DNA from: CAYNRQ01 sp964399875
GTDB lineage: Archaea; Aenigmatarchaeota; Aenigmatarchaeia; QMZP01
Direction of reading: 5' to 3'
Length of the DNA: 20,668 bases
Assembly: GCA_964399875.1 (NCBI GenBank)
Contig: CAYNRQ010000014.1
Span: 1-20,668 of the forward strand
The position numbers and the translations under genes were made by a program. Shown piece by piece: positions 11,401 to 14,750 of this stretch; the first letter of the stretch is position 1, and the number at the start of each line of letters is the position of its first letter. A model generated the notes under the pieces. It was given only the letters and a program-made list of their open reading frames with translations. It made no database searches and had not been told where the DNA came from.

Positions 11401-12940
11401 ATTGCTTGACGTAATAGTTGAGGCATTAACAAAGCTTCTTAGGCCAGGAGAGGAATTAAAAGCAAGAGTCACCTTAAAGAACATGGGTGCTACAGAGAGA
11501 ATAGAGGATATTATAGTGAGCTACGGTATTAGAGAGATAGAGAATGAAACACTAATTCTGGAATCCCAGGAAACACTTGCAGTGGAGGATGTTTTATCCT
11601 ATACAAGATCTTTGCTTATACCAAACGATACTGCTGAAGGAAGGTATATAATAGAAGTCAATGCGAGCTATTGGAACGGGAGGAAGTTTGCTTCTGCAGC
11701 AGACGCCTTTGATGTAACACTTCTTCCTTGGATCCTTCTATTACTGAGATCAATATTCTTCCACTGGCTTACCTATCTAATACTACTTGGTGTGGTGCCA
11801 GGAGCATACTTTGGAAGAAGGTTCTACAAGCAGTACAAACTAAAGAAGATAAAGGAGGCAAGATATATCTTCCCTGTTAATCTCAAAAAGCTTCCACAAA
11901 AAGGCCCAGGATCCATATGTGTTGGTAAGATAGCAGAAACAGACAAATTTGCATATACTGACATTCATAACCTTATGATGCACAGCATAGCAGCCGGCGG
12001 TACAGGTTCTGGCAAGAGTGTGAGTGCCATGGTTACTGCAGAGGAACTGCTAAAGAGGAAAATACCTATTATAGTATTTGACCCAACAGCGCAGTGGACA
12101 GGATTTATAAAGCCATGCAAGGATACACACATGATTAGTTTGTATAAGAAATTCGGCTTGAAACCAACAGATGCAAGGTCTTTCAAGACCAACATATTCA
12201 TAGTAGACACCCCTGACTTTGAGCTTGATGTGAGAAAGCACATGGAACCAGGAGAGATAACAGTTTTTGTCATGAGCAGGCTCAAGCCACCAGAGATAGA
12301 CAAATTTGTGAGGAAGACTATCAGGCACATATTCTCTATACAATGGCCAGAATCCGCGGACCTAAAACTGCTGTTGGTTTATGATGAAGTACACAGACTA
12401 CTGCCCAAGTATGGCGGAAAAGGAGGATATGTAGAACTGGAAAGAGGATGCAGGGAGTTCCGAAAGTGGGGAATAGGAATATTCCTTATATCCCAGGTGC
12501 TTTCAGACTTCAAGGGTGCCATAAGGGCTAACATAGCTACAGAGATACAGCTTAGAACAAAATACGGTGGTGATATAAACAGGGTCAAGACCAAGTTCGG
12601 GAGTGATTACGCATCCAGAGTAACAAAGCTTACAATAGGGACAGGTCTGGTTCAAAACCCTGAATTTAATGACGGCAAACCTTGGTTTGTAAGCTTCAGG
12701 CCGCTCCTTCATGACACAAGAAGGCTGACAGAGGACGAGCTTAATACATATGTGAAAGTCAGGGACAGGATAACAGAAATAGATAACAGGCTTGATGCCC
12801 TCAAAAAGGCAGGCAAAGATACATACGACATCGAGCTAGAATTGAATATGGCCAAAGACAAGATGAAGCAAGGTCTGTTCAATATGGCAGAAACCTATGT
12901 AGAATCTGTTGAAAACAGGGTAAAAAAGATAGGTGGGTAA
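2..12940 (+). CDS. Giant modular surface protein fused through a membrane segment to a HerA/FtsK-type ATPase (5' partial)
   Basis: The frame is open from the window edge to a TAA at 12938-12940 (at least 4312 residues). The first Met is almost certainly internal: there is no signal peptide, and residues 1-17 match the tail of the repeat that follows, so the gene starts upstream. Order seen: at least five super-repeats (residues 18-1808), Ig-like domains, two CARDB/NEW3-like cassettes, a Cys-rich knob near residue 3634, a Gly/Pro hinge, two beta domains, a hydrophobic segment at about 3908-3939, then a basic stretch and an ATPase domain. The ATPase has Walker A GGTGSGKS (3999-4006), Walker B LLLVYDE (Asp4128, Glu4129) and a sensor-like Gln4165 in FLISQ. 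This is the HerA/DUF87/VirB4-TraG branch of P-loop ATPases, which act as hexameric motors on DNA or protein. The N-terminal part should be outside and the ATPase inside the cell. The substrate is unknown. Gene 2 follows after 34 bp. Confidence 0.9.
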   Translation: MVYTQGGSNSFWIETEPVIEPGTWDLTPSEDWGWGETYWFTVNVSDEDDDNITIEIWANLSGGWTKLNTQPIIRQGVNQSVNFTYNSFDDDDRGNRTWKINITDDGDYPKAGGNAYNDTTPLENFTLYPDNVSFVILSGDNASVQRISGSFLFKVNVLDIDKDPDESIPNFKSGLFWYTKDNQNWNRYKTSSYVYTQEGGNLSFPSSELPGGTVDCGFLIGPQKWKVQIIGNDEYKVTNSSDINWTVWTTPLNATLNLTSDHYLKGIDNVTMRGNITESDGCGQVSNASVFFGVSQKPAYRCPSAGDAIEISSGIYECNITPSDHGSWNPGDWYNVTLNATKAYYNGTSLWENDSEVFFLAMRPGLSDLDAIPSGGGDNIGGWGEIWKFEAYMLDPDNDYVNVSLYVNLTGAWQNINSTENIQTKTVGFEGHTFNCSDLGNFSAKQFNFTTVDIWGYTNNSADTFTLEKDDSESFPSQGAGKSVERDFGDIELLQVSVTDDDKSNALVMNGTQGAFWITTNASDSNSYILSEFNETSNGLLSYGFNPNCSYGVGVQKWRAGAYINDTCYKGASTATSSYNAGPFDITVVGQLKNNLTEPNETDASNILVGNLVVFRFNVHTDCAFEGLQTGLSTVTLELQAPNGTWENCTQDGLINNEGNGWYNCTWNTSGHVGGNWSVKITTTNPPYFNSNTTVLADYLYLNNTKPNTTNFSVTPSAAGWGETFNYSVFINDTQFDDVTCRLWTTTDGGSTWVDKGYMNITNGIGWCSITVSDYSCDSAGGYSDVGSDNYYKFELYDGTNVDNTTNQSGPVIEKDNVSIYYITGNGSIANRSGTQTKRLIILVNDTDTNTTVGTNVNGTFWVTVNGSDYYYETDNENTTNSSGYIVLDFDADCAYEEGWQYWIAGTRNDECYEDKNLTQNYTLRVMGDLYNSLVTPSDGYVILKGNNLTLRVKVEEDCPYVVNDANVIFNLTQQDSNQSFNYTASYDGLCSGEACYKIEINTTDILARWYTTETLAQKPHFNNGTSANTSNFFVRTVPILSGMNITSEQGGDTGGWGETWTFIVNVTDEDLDNVTVIAKIKKYPSGTEMTANTTTVEGPINQTVYINYTNAGTFINDKGTWEFWFWAQEIGTWHGNSETDETEHNNFTIEKDNVSVTLVAGDGQNVSRHEDGGLLLSLIVTDTDRDAVVSDVFEVSNGMIWITQDSANYDNGTSMGTTNSYLNMTFNPYDYSCDPFYEVGIQNWKGGVLSTDPNYFAQNSSVFNLTINSTLYLNIQHPNGHAYILGDTIPIVNYITDECLNPIENVSGPAGLGYPEIKVKKGTIYFPACVPVEGNGYYNCSWPTTTEMTPGWYGIRLRTKKQYYSDNSTENTEAFFLATEPTLTNPYVESPKLAGWGEDWLFHVQLTDSDGNVNNITLLKSFDGVNWYDVESRNATPQWDNWDVIPPYTERFNCSDFLSGPTVYWKFNTTDFYGFTNETAWIESKLIHNASATADSGYNHTETISMLDNAGYFNVTIENQNGSTIYFNLTVNGILVAVNQSVNNGQNATISTNNSAVNFTIPGDQYINLTIMDSSGSPASARYMEYLKYSYRLLNFTLEEDDVIVNPSARSNTTIKRLTETAFLEFTIQDDDYYDYFNSTNGSSGIIWITRNGTDYDLNYSCTSDYGNCSINYEPLCGPDRYHVIGVQKWIGGTTDVCYKKENITEQTLTITGQLYIHPLVPANGSIINRNTTVNLNSTTLDDCNFTIDDATVTWYNGSWDQIGGSAHNTTWNVPANYKLGLETINVNTSRTYYDGNTNSTQVYIYGWAGIDIIEPANGSQYLAGTDVQIRCHVKDMNNNTNLSGWNVTILKNGVENATKITNSEGWTTPWTWFTDNESSGYYNISCVINDNSTAYYNTSVGMNTTILRISRPLVIKEINRDPEPPIYRNDSIYPNKTTITVRVRDADINWIENATVHFYNSTAKMDNCTTNSSGYCNITYNPADTVTPGNYIIYINATKTGSDPSATNQTTIAVYGRLVSNITFPLNGSAWNKEQTIDLAVNVTDENGNIIGQNDVDDVIWFNETGEITECRYWLVCNDWSPVNQQTGYRNITVQAIKSNYDDGNDSVVILISSISIVSISPPTGTTKQYPFPFNVTCTVSDKQSGAGVQGYAVNVSINNGTGYVFNGTYHTDSNGNVTITYDPDDIMDVSFMCNITDNTTLQYTADPGNDSVISTILVRDLAYPQITNISIYPNTSLEANQNITNITATITDDYNISATNGVWARIGIPGDGYTNEYMSLISGNLTNGTWRVTYNASTGGIFNVTIYANDDSSNTNSTFAGYFYVWGNITANLTQEPQIETASNITQTTGYSFNITFNYTNKGPATAYNVNILLTDSYTQPDGGFSYTNTTNCGTVYANDICSWTVNVTVLPKTSPGPVWIYGNATWMNPDYTYNSTQNSTRVSVSENPMLEISGSIDTEKQHGFSGTAGNVTVLSAGNSPVREIEMITVGGNFSSACPECNLTLFPTTYGILPDGDNFTVTATVSIPSGQSPGRYWTMVRATANNTGYAETMINIKVPSNSSWNETPTTFGTVLAPVGRTGTIGEINLTNTGNVKITFTMYSSGNVSDFTYINNNTISSRDLDKQISEIQNITYDVPVGTTYGLYTGFIWIDAEETGTGNSATPSDATITFDLNITNPPPTISNVSVTPVNFEIIYDNVSIDALITDNSDVSSAWINVTRPGDTTYNTTAKLIHNTSAQNDTGFNYTENANTNGTMLYFNITIQNENTTTIYVNLTVNGTVIAENQSILNGANYTIDAVSEGISFNLPQNVTINLTIFNESGIISNASYLAWLNYSASQQGDPFIDYMNDTLKPYYFLNYSTNISGSHYIMVCANDSTGLSDCTSPYTLTAWKNTTVIIDSENVSVANMTYHYGVNITFNFTVNNTGYSRAFNVNVSNITTPNNWNASPSNMSFTGILLKNKSFSNQTLIEIPNAIPPGLFYINFTTEWTNLDNTTDSNITSKEILILSNPLIGVVETNITMTGNAGSDNYGNMTLESVGNDNVTNINITCESGTICTDNNFTVSFNPQNISNMTMGETRSINITVTIASGYPTGIYNGILNVSSDQNSETINLTVMIPSNITWAQRPSSLEKYVGMNQTGIMGTITVNNTGNVLLNISVNLTDVGNFSADKAVLYLDVFEEENITVSFSSPFVNSKETIIAYLKTENASGIPPVQSTKLNLTVYPALLNVTQPTGDLPLLNVTYGDNLTAIAKLLYDNVSVSENATWNLSLQNETMRLYLNLTNTSYSATNETWTFNFTAPDLQTSTAYDLNVTVTMKVPGEDINITLSQVVMNGIVYTDSVLPVVDIYSTSLHAINTPLTVYVNVTDAGGVKNASLNVTDPNGTTTIYTLSVKEIQGNKNLYEQQFTPTLEGTYTLKAYAYDKTSNYNENTATVRVFPLIEFSGYAKDLEKLTEAGENPPVSVIFEFYSNMTQELIENQSSNPATGYYNITVPSSDYNLKIWVWKIRLYINNTPLLQDAYNPITFGDIEASSIGKGSLRGVFLNTTLNFTNAVLSFNYSGYPTMYPVFADNLGIYRCDAWVNHTYCAAASNWTRIESTLNKTLQRISVSITGDYLNGTYAYALAEYVCGNAVCESSRGETYSICPQDCEPPSVGPGAPGIGIGVPGAPGVAGPNVTVNVTPTPPVVPVPLTIETIMLHVVLAPGEQKTQSVEITNHQNVSATAALSVEGTAASLIKLHKTSVTIGKKTTEVVKLDVYAPEATAPGIYAGDIVVEWNNTKHRIPITIKVEIPEEPLLDVIVEALTKLLRPGEELKARVTLKNMGATERIEDIIVSYGIREIENETLILESQETLAVEDVLSYTRSLLIPNDTAEGRYIIEVNASYWNGRKFASAADAFDVTLLPWILLLLRSIFFHWLTYLILLGVVPGAYFGRRFYKQYKLKKIKEARYIFPVNLKKLPQKGPGSICVGKIAETDKFAYTDIHNLMMHSIAAGGTGSGKSVSAMVTAEELLKRKIPIIVFDPTAQWTGFIKPCKDTHMISLYKKFGLKPTDARSFKTNIFIVDTPDFELDVRKHMEPGEITVFVMSRLKPPEIDKFVRKTIRHIFSIQWPESADLKLLLVYDEVHRLLPKYGGKGGYVELERGCREFRKWGIGIFLISQVLSDFKGAIRANIATEIQLRTKYGGDINRVKTKFGSDYASRVTKLTIGTGLVQNPEFNDGKPWFVSFRPLLHDTRRLTEDELNTYVKVRDRITEIDNRLDALKKAGKDTYDIELELNMAKDKMKQGLFNMAETYVESVENRVKKIGG
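4460..4771 (+). repeat. Inserted 104-residue module, copy 1 (inside super-repeat 5)
   Basis: This module begins LIHNASA and ends EYLKY. It sits between the first and second subdomains of super-repeat 5; the other four copies run directly from one to the other. It shares the pattern LIHN-S, G-NxTE, YFNxTIxNxN, TIYxNLTVNG, NQSxxNG, INLTI and a closing L-x-Y with the module at 8207-8518. Both are exactly 312 bases. It has no cysteine. Probably a small beta-sandwich domain; function unknown. Confidence 0.8.
5426..6990 (+). other. Ig-like / invasin-like domain run within the giant protein
   Basis: About four or five beta-rich domains of roughly 90-120 residues follow the super-repeats. They show the bacterial-Ig or big-1-like rhythm: an 'A-x-V-x-x' strand with Asn-rich loops, then 'T-x-x-x-G-x-x' and 'Y-x-P', ending in a Y-rich strand with Asn-x-Ser/Thr. 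Examples begin IDIIEPANGS, PLVIKEINRD, RLVSNITFPLN and ISIVSISPP. They probably act as spacers in an extended stalk. Individual domain families are not assigned. Confidence 0.6.
6991..8045 (+). repeat. CARDB-NEW3-'NTGN' cassette 1 of the giant protein
   Basis: Three beta domains in fixed order. The first (6991-7350) is CARDB-like, with 'NKGPATAYNV' and a CG...C.W.V pattern before a PG turn. The second (about 7348-7685) begins at NPMLEISG and ends with 'IPSGQSPGRYW', a NEW3-like strand pattern. The third (7684-8045) carries 'LTNTGNVKITF'. The same order recurs at 8705-9690 in this gene and at 16631-18290 in the third gene. CARDB and NEW3 domains are adhesion or spacer modules found widely in archaeal surface proteins. 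Confidence 0.7.
8207..8518 (+). repeat. Inserted 104-residue module, copy 2 (inside an Ig-like domain)
   Basis: Homologue of the module at 4460-4771, beginning LIHNTSA and ending AWLNY, also exactly 312 bases. It follows 'INVTRPGDTTYNTTA' and splits an Ig-like domain whose uninterrupted relative lies at about 18290-18620 in the third gene (there 'INITRPNGT'). The two copies are similar as protein but clearly diverged in DNA, so the spread is not recent. Confidence 0.8.
8705..9690 (+). repeat. CARDB-NEW3-'NTGN' cassette 2 of the giant protein
   Basis: Second copy of the three-domain cassette, with the CARDB-like domain at about 8705-9045, the NEW3-like at 9045-9380 and the 'VNNTGNVLLNI' domain at 9380-9690. 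Its NEW3-like domain closely follows the one in the third gene: 'FNPQNISNMT' against 'FTPVNISNLT', and 'SGYPTGIYNGILNVSS' against 'AGYSPGIYNGTVNISS'. Short Ig-like domains follow up to about 10330. Confidence 0.7.
10895..11090 (+). other. Cys-rich CGNxVCE knob and Gly/Pro hinge
   Basis: The knob reads CGNAVCE, then SRGE, then ICPQDC (four Cys from base 10901), the pattern seen in archaeal secreted proteins as CGNGVCE-x-GE-x-C-x-DC. A low-complexity Gly/Pro/Val stretch with repeated 'GVPGAPG'-type turns follows, then a Thr/Pro segment. Inferred role: a disulfide-stabilised domain and a flexible hinge separating the distal stalk from the membrane-proximal domains. Confidence 0.65.
11723..11815 (+). 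other. Transmembrane segment joining the surface region to the ATPase
   Basis: Residues about 3908-3939 are strongly hydrophobic, with ILLLL and LTYLILLGVV cores broken by one Arg and one His, followed by a positively charged RRFYKQYKLKK stretch. This predicts an outside-to-inside crossing with the C-terminal side cytoplasmic. With a signal peptide expected upstream of the window, this would be the only anchor seen in the available part of the protein. Confidence 0.85.
11860..12940 (+). other. HerA/DUF87-like P-loop ATPase domain
   Basis: About 350 cytoplasmic residues. A short strand region ('ICVGKIAETDKFAYTDI') precedes Walker A GGTGSGKS (11996-12019), in the position of the last strands of a HerA-type barrel. 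Next come 'IIVFDPTAQWTG', Walker B LLLVYDEVH (about 12368-12394), 'FLISQV' (12482-12499) with a sensor Gln, and 'RANIATEIQLRT' with candidate arginine fingers. The last 45 or so residues are a charged helical hairpin ('MAKDKMKQGLFNMAETY'). All hallmark catalytic residues are present, so it is probably active. An FtsK gamma domain is not present. Confidence 0.88.
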
Positions 12941-12958
12941 GCACAATATATTAATATA

Positions 12959-12970
12959 GGAGATTTGGTG
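12959..12970 (+). promoter_or_regulatory. Probable ribosome binding region of the coiled-coil gene
   Basis: In the 34-bp gap after the first gene, GGAG (12959-12962) lies 12 bases and GGTG (12967-12970) 4 bases before the ATG at 12975. Both match parts of the archaeal GGAGGTGA consensus. They support this start over the next in-frame Met at residue 15. The gap is AT-rich but too short for a confident promoter call. Confidence 0.5.
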
Positions 12971-12974
12971 TTAA

Positions 12975-14744
12975 ATGGCTAAAAAGAAAGAGGAAGGTGG
13001 CGGAAATTTTGAAAACATGAGCGTAGACGAGCTAAGAGATCAAAAGAAACAGATTGATGAGCTCCTGGCTTCTCTGGAGAATGATTACAGAAACTCAAAG
13101 ATATCCGAGGAGGCCTATAAAGAGGCCAAGGAGAAGAACAAGAAAAACCTTGAGACCATAAAAACACTACTCAGCCAGTGGGGCATAGTTGATGAAGAAG
13201 GAGCACCGCCACCAGAAGAGTCAAAACCTGCAGAGGAGCCAAAAACAGAAGAAGAAAAACCTGCAGAAGAGAAACCAAAGGAGGTTGCGGCACCATCACC
13301 TGCTCCAGCCGCTCCGGTGGAAGCCCAGATGCAGGCAGAACTAGCAAACGCAAAGCTGACAGGGGAGATAGAAAAACTAAAGGCCACCATAAATGTTATC
13401 AAAGAGAGCTCATCAACAATGGACGAGAGAATGCAAAAACTAACAGAAACCATAGGTGAGCTAAGATCAGCAGGAATCCAGAGAGAAAGCATGCTAAAGG
13501 AACTGAATTCAAAAGTGGAAACTCTTAACGACCTAGTTTCTTCGATTAAACCAGAAAAATTCACAAAAGAACTTGCCAAAAGGGACAGGAAAACCGTCCA
13601 GGATGAAATGAGGATAGAAAAACTGGAAGCAAAGACAGCAGAAATGGCAACCGTTATAGGAAGAGTGAGAAACCTCTTAGAGAGCATAGGAGGATTGGAG
13701 AACATAGCAGATGTTAACAAAGACATAAGCAAGAAAATGGCTGATATAGACAGGACTTCCAAAACCATAGACAAACTGGCAAGCAAAACAGAGAAGATAT
13801 ATGCGGATCTAAACAAGAGACTTAGTGAATTTATTCTCTACAAATCAAAACAGGACACAATGGATGAACTGTCAAAAGAGATTGTAAAAAATGTTGATGC
13901 TATCAGCATAAAACTCGAGGATTTTGTCAAAAAAGAAGATCTGAAGAAACTAAATGAGGATATAACTAATCTTCAGACAAAAATGAACGAGATTAAGGAA
14001 ATGATAGATGTGCTTATACCAGTAGCCAAGATGAAAATACCTGAATCAATAAAAAACCTTCAGGAAGAAAAAGAGGGAATCAAGACACTTCTGAAATCCC
14101 TTGAAGAGGAATACGAAAGCAGCAAGAAAAGGATACCTGATAAGGAATACAGGAAGGCCAAAAAAGAGAACCTGAAGAAGCTCGATTCAATAGAGAAGAT
14201 GCTTAAAGAGGAATGGAACAAATTTGAGAATATTATAAGAAGGGTTCCAAAGGTGGAAGAACCCAGACCAGGGAGAGAAAAAACCACAGAAGAAGCAGAA
14301 CCAGAATCCAGATCAGAGGGAGGAAACCCCGCAGAAGAGGAAAAAGAGACCTCAAAGAAAGAGGAAGCTGCTAAAGAAGAAGCAAAACCAGAGGCCACGC
14401 CCGAGACCGAGAAAAGGGACGCTGATACAAAAACTGAACCAAAAGAAGAAAACCCCCCTGAAGAGGAAAATCCCCCGGAGAAAGAAGCCGCCAAAAAAGA
14501 AAAAGAGAAGAAAGACAACCAGCAGGAGTCTCCTCGCAAGGAAGAGCCCCAACCGGAGGGAGAAAAACCTGCAAAGCCCAGACCACAAGAACCAAAAAAA
14601 GAGCCTGCGGAAAAAACAATACAAAAAAGCAAAAAAGATTCTGATAAAGAAAAGCTCCTTGCTGATCTAGAAAAATCCCATAAAAACGGTTTGATAAGCA
14701 AGGAAGCTTATGAAAGAACAAAAAAGATGTTGGAATCGATGTAG
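12975..14744 (+). CDS. Cytoplasmic coiled-coil protein with three SHOCT-like helical hairpins
   Basis: 589 residues, no signal peptide or membrane segment, highly charged. In order: helical hairpin 1 (residues 18-69, ending LLSQW), an acidic Pro/Glu linker (75-116), a long coiled coil (about 117-350), hairpin 2 (358-414, ending KEEW), a Lys/Glu/Pro-rich disordered region (428-553), and hairpin 3 (556-588). The hairpins share the pattern LL-x-x-LE-x-x-Y/H, then I-S/P-x-x-x-Y, then K-x-N/M and a closing L. The last closely fits the SHOCT pattern (G-x-I-x-x-x-x-Y/F-x-x-x-K-x-x-L), a small module usually found at protein C-termini and thought to mediate oligomerisation. The same hairpin ends the third gene's product. 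Inferred role: a scaffold between the ATPase and the tail of the gene 3 protein. It follows the ATPase gene by 34 bp and stops with TAG 6 bases before the next ATG. I recognise no named family. Confidence 0.9.
   Translation: MAKKKEEGGGNFENMSVDELRDQKKQIDELLASLENDYRNSKISEEAYKEAKEKNKKNLETIKTLLSQWGIVDEEGAPPPEESKPAEEPKTEEEKPAEEKPKEVAAPSPAPAAPVEAQMQAELANAKLTGEIEKLKATINVIKESSSTMDERMQKLTETIGELRSAGIQRESMLKELNSKVETLNDLVSSIKPEKFTKELAKRDRKTVQDEMRIEKLEAKTAEMATVIGRVRNLLESIGGLENIADVNKDISKKMADIDRTSKTIDKLASKTEKIYADLNKRLSEFILYKSKQDTMDELSKEIVKNVDAISIKLEDFVKKEDLKKLNEDITNLQTKMNEIKEMIDVLIPVAKMKIPESIKNLQEEKEGIKTLLKSLEEEYESSKKRIPDKEYRKAKKENLKKLDSIEKMLKEEWNKFENIIRRVPKVEEPRPGREKTTEEAEPESRSEGGNPAEEEKETSKKEEAAKEEAKPEATPETEKRDADTKTEPKEENPPEEENPPEKEAAKKEKEKKDNQQESPRKEEPQPEGEKPAKPRPQEPKKEPAEKTIQKSKKDSDKEKLLADLEKSHKNGLISKEAYERTKKMLESM
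13026..13181 (+). repeat. SHOCT-like helical hairpin 1
   Basis: Residues 18-69 of the coiled-coil protein: two helices around 'NSKISEEAY', with 'KEKNKKNLETIKTLL' after the turn. It aligns with the hairpins at 14046-14216 and 14640-14738 and with the tail of the third gene at 20454-20600. Confidence 0.7.
14046..14216 (+). repeat. SHOCT-like helical hairpin 2
   Basis: Residues 358-414, with 'TLLKSLEEEYESSKKRIPD' leading to 'EYRKAKKENLKKLDSIEKML'. The turn has two extra residues relative to hairpin 1. Both hairpins 1 and 2 close with a Trp (SQW, EEW). Confidence 0.7.
14256..14633 (+). other. Low-complexity Lys/Glu/Pro-rich disordered region
   Basis: Residues 428-553 are almost entirely Glu, Lys, Pro, Ala, Arg and Asp, with recurrent 'EENPPEEENPPEKE'-type runs. 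The coding strand is correspondingly purine-rich. Predicted to be unstructured, a flexible tether placing the last hairpin away from the coiled coil. Confidence 0.8.
14640..14738 (+). repeat. SHOCT-like helical hairpin 3 (C-terminal)
   Basis: Residues 556-588, with 'LLADLEKSHKNGLISKEAY' and then 'ERTKKMLESM', the closest of the three to the SHOCT pattern. It is the extreme C-terminus, the usual place for a SHOCT module. Confidence 0.75.
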
Positions 14745-14750
14745 ATATCC

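Noticed and set aside
11860..12940. Calling the ATPase FtsK or SpoIIIE
   Set aside because: There is no gamma domain and no four-helix N-terminal membrane region. The strand layout before Walker A and the compact size are closer to HerA/DUF87.
2..12940. Identification with the giant SPEARE-type attachment proteins reported in Nanohaloarchaeota
   Set aside because: Size and surface location are suggestive, but I cannot show the diagnostic domains from the sequence alone, so no name is given.
12941..12974. Internal promoter between genes 1 and 2
   Set aside because: The sequence is AT-rich (an ATATATTAATATA-like run), but only 34 bases separate stop and start. It fits a leader with a ribosome binding site, and I cannot support a separate BRE/TATA promoter.
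13115..13816. Long minus-strand open frame of 233 codons opposite the coiled-coil gene, and another at 14060-14701
   Set aside because: Both are Ser/Phe/Leu-rich low-complexity translations of the complement of purine-rich Lys/Glu codons. They have no domain pattern, and the plus strand has a coherent protein.
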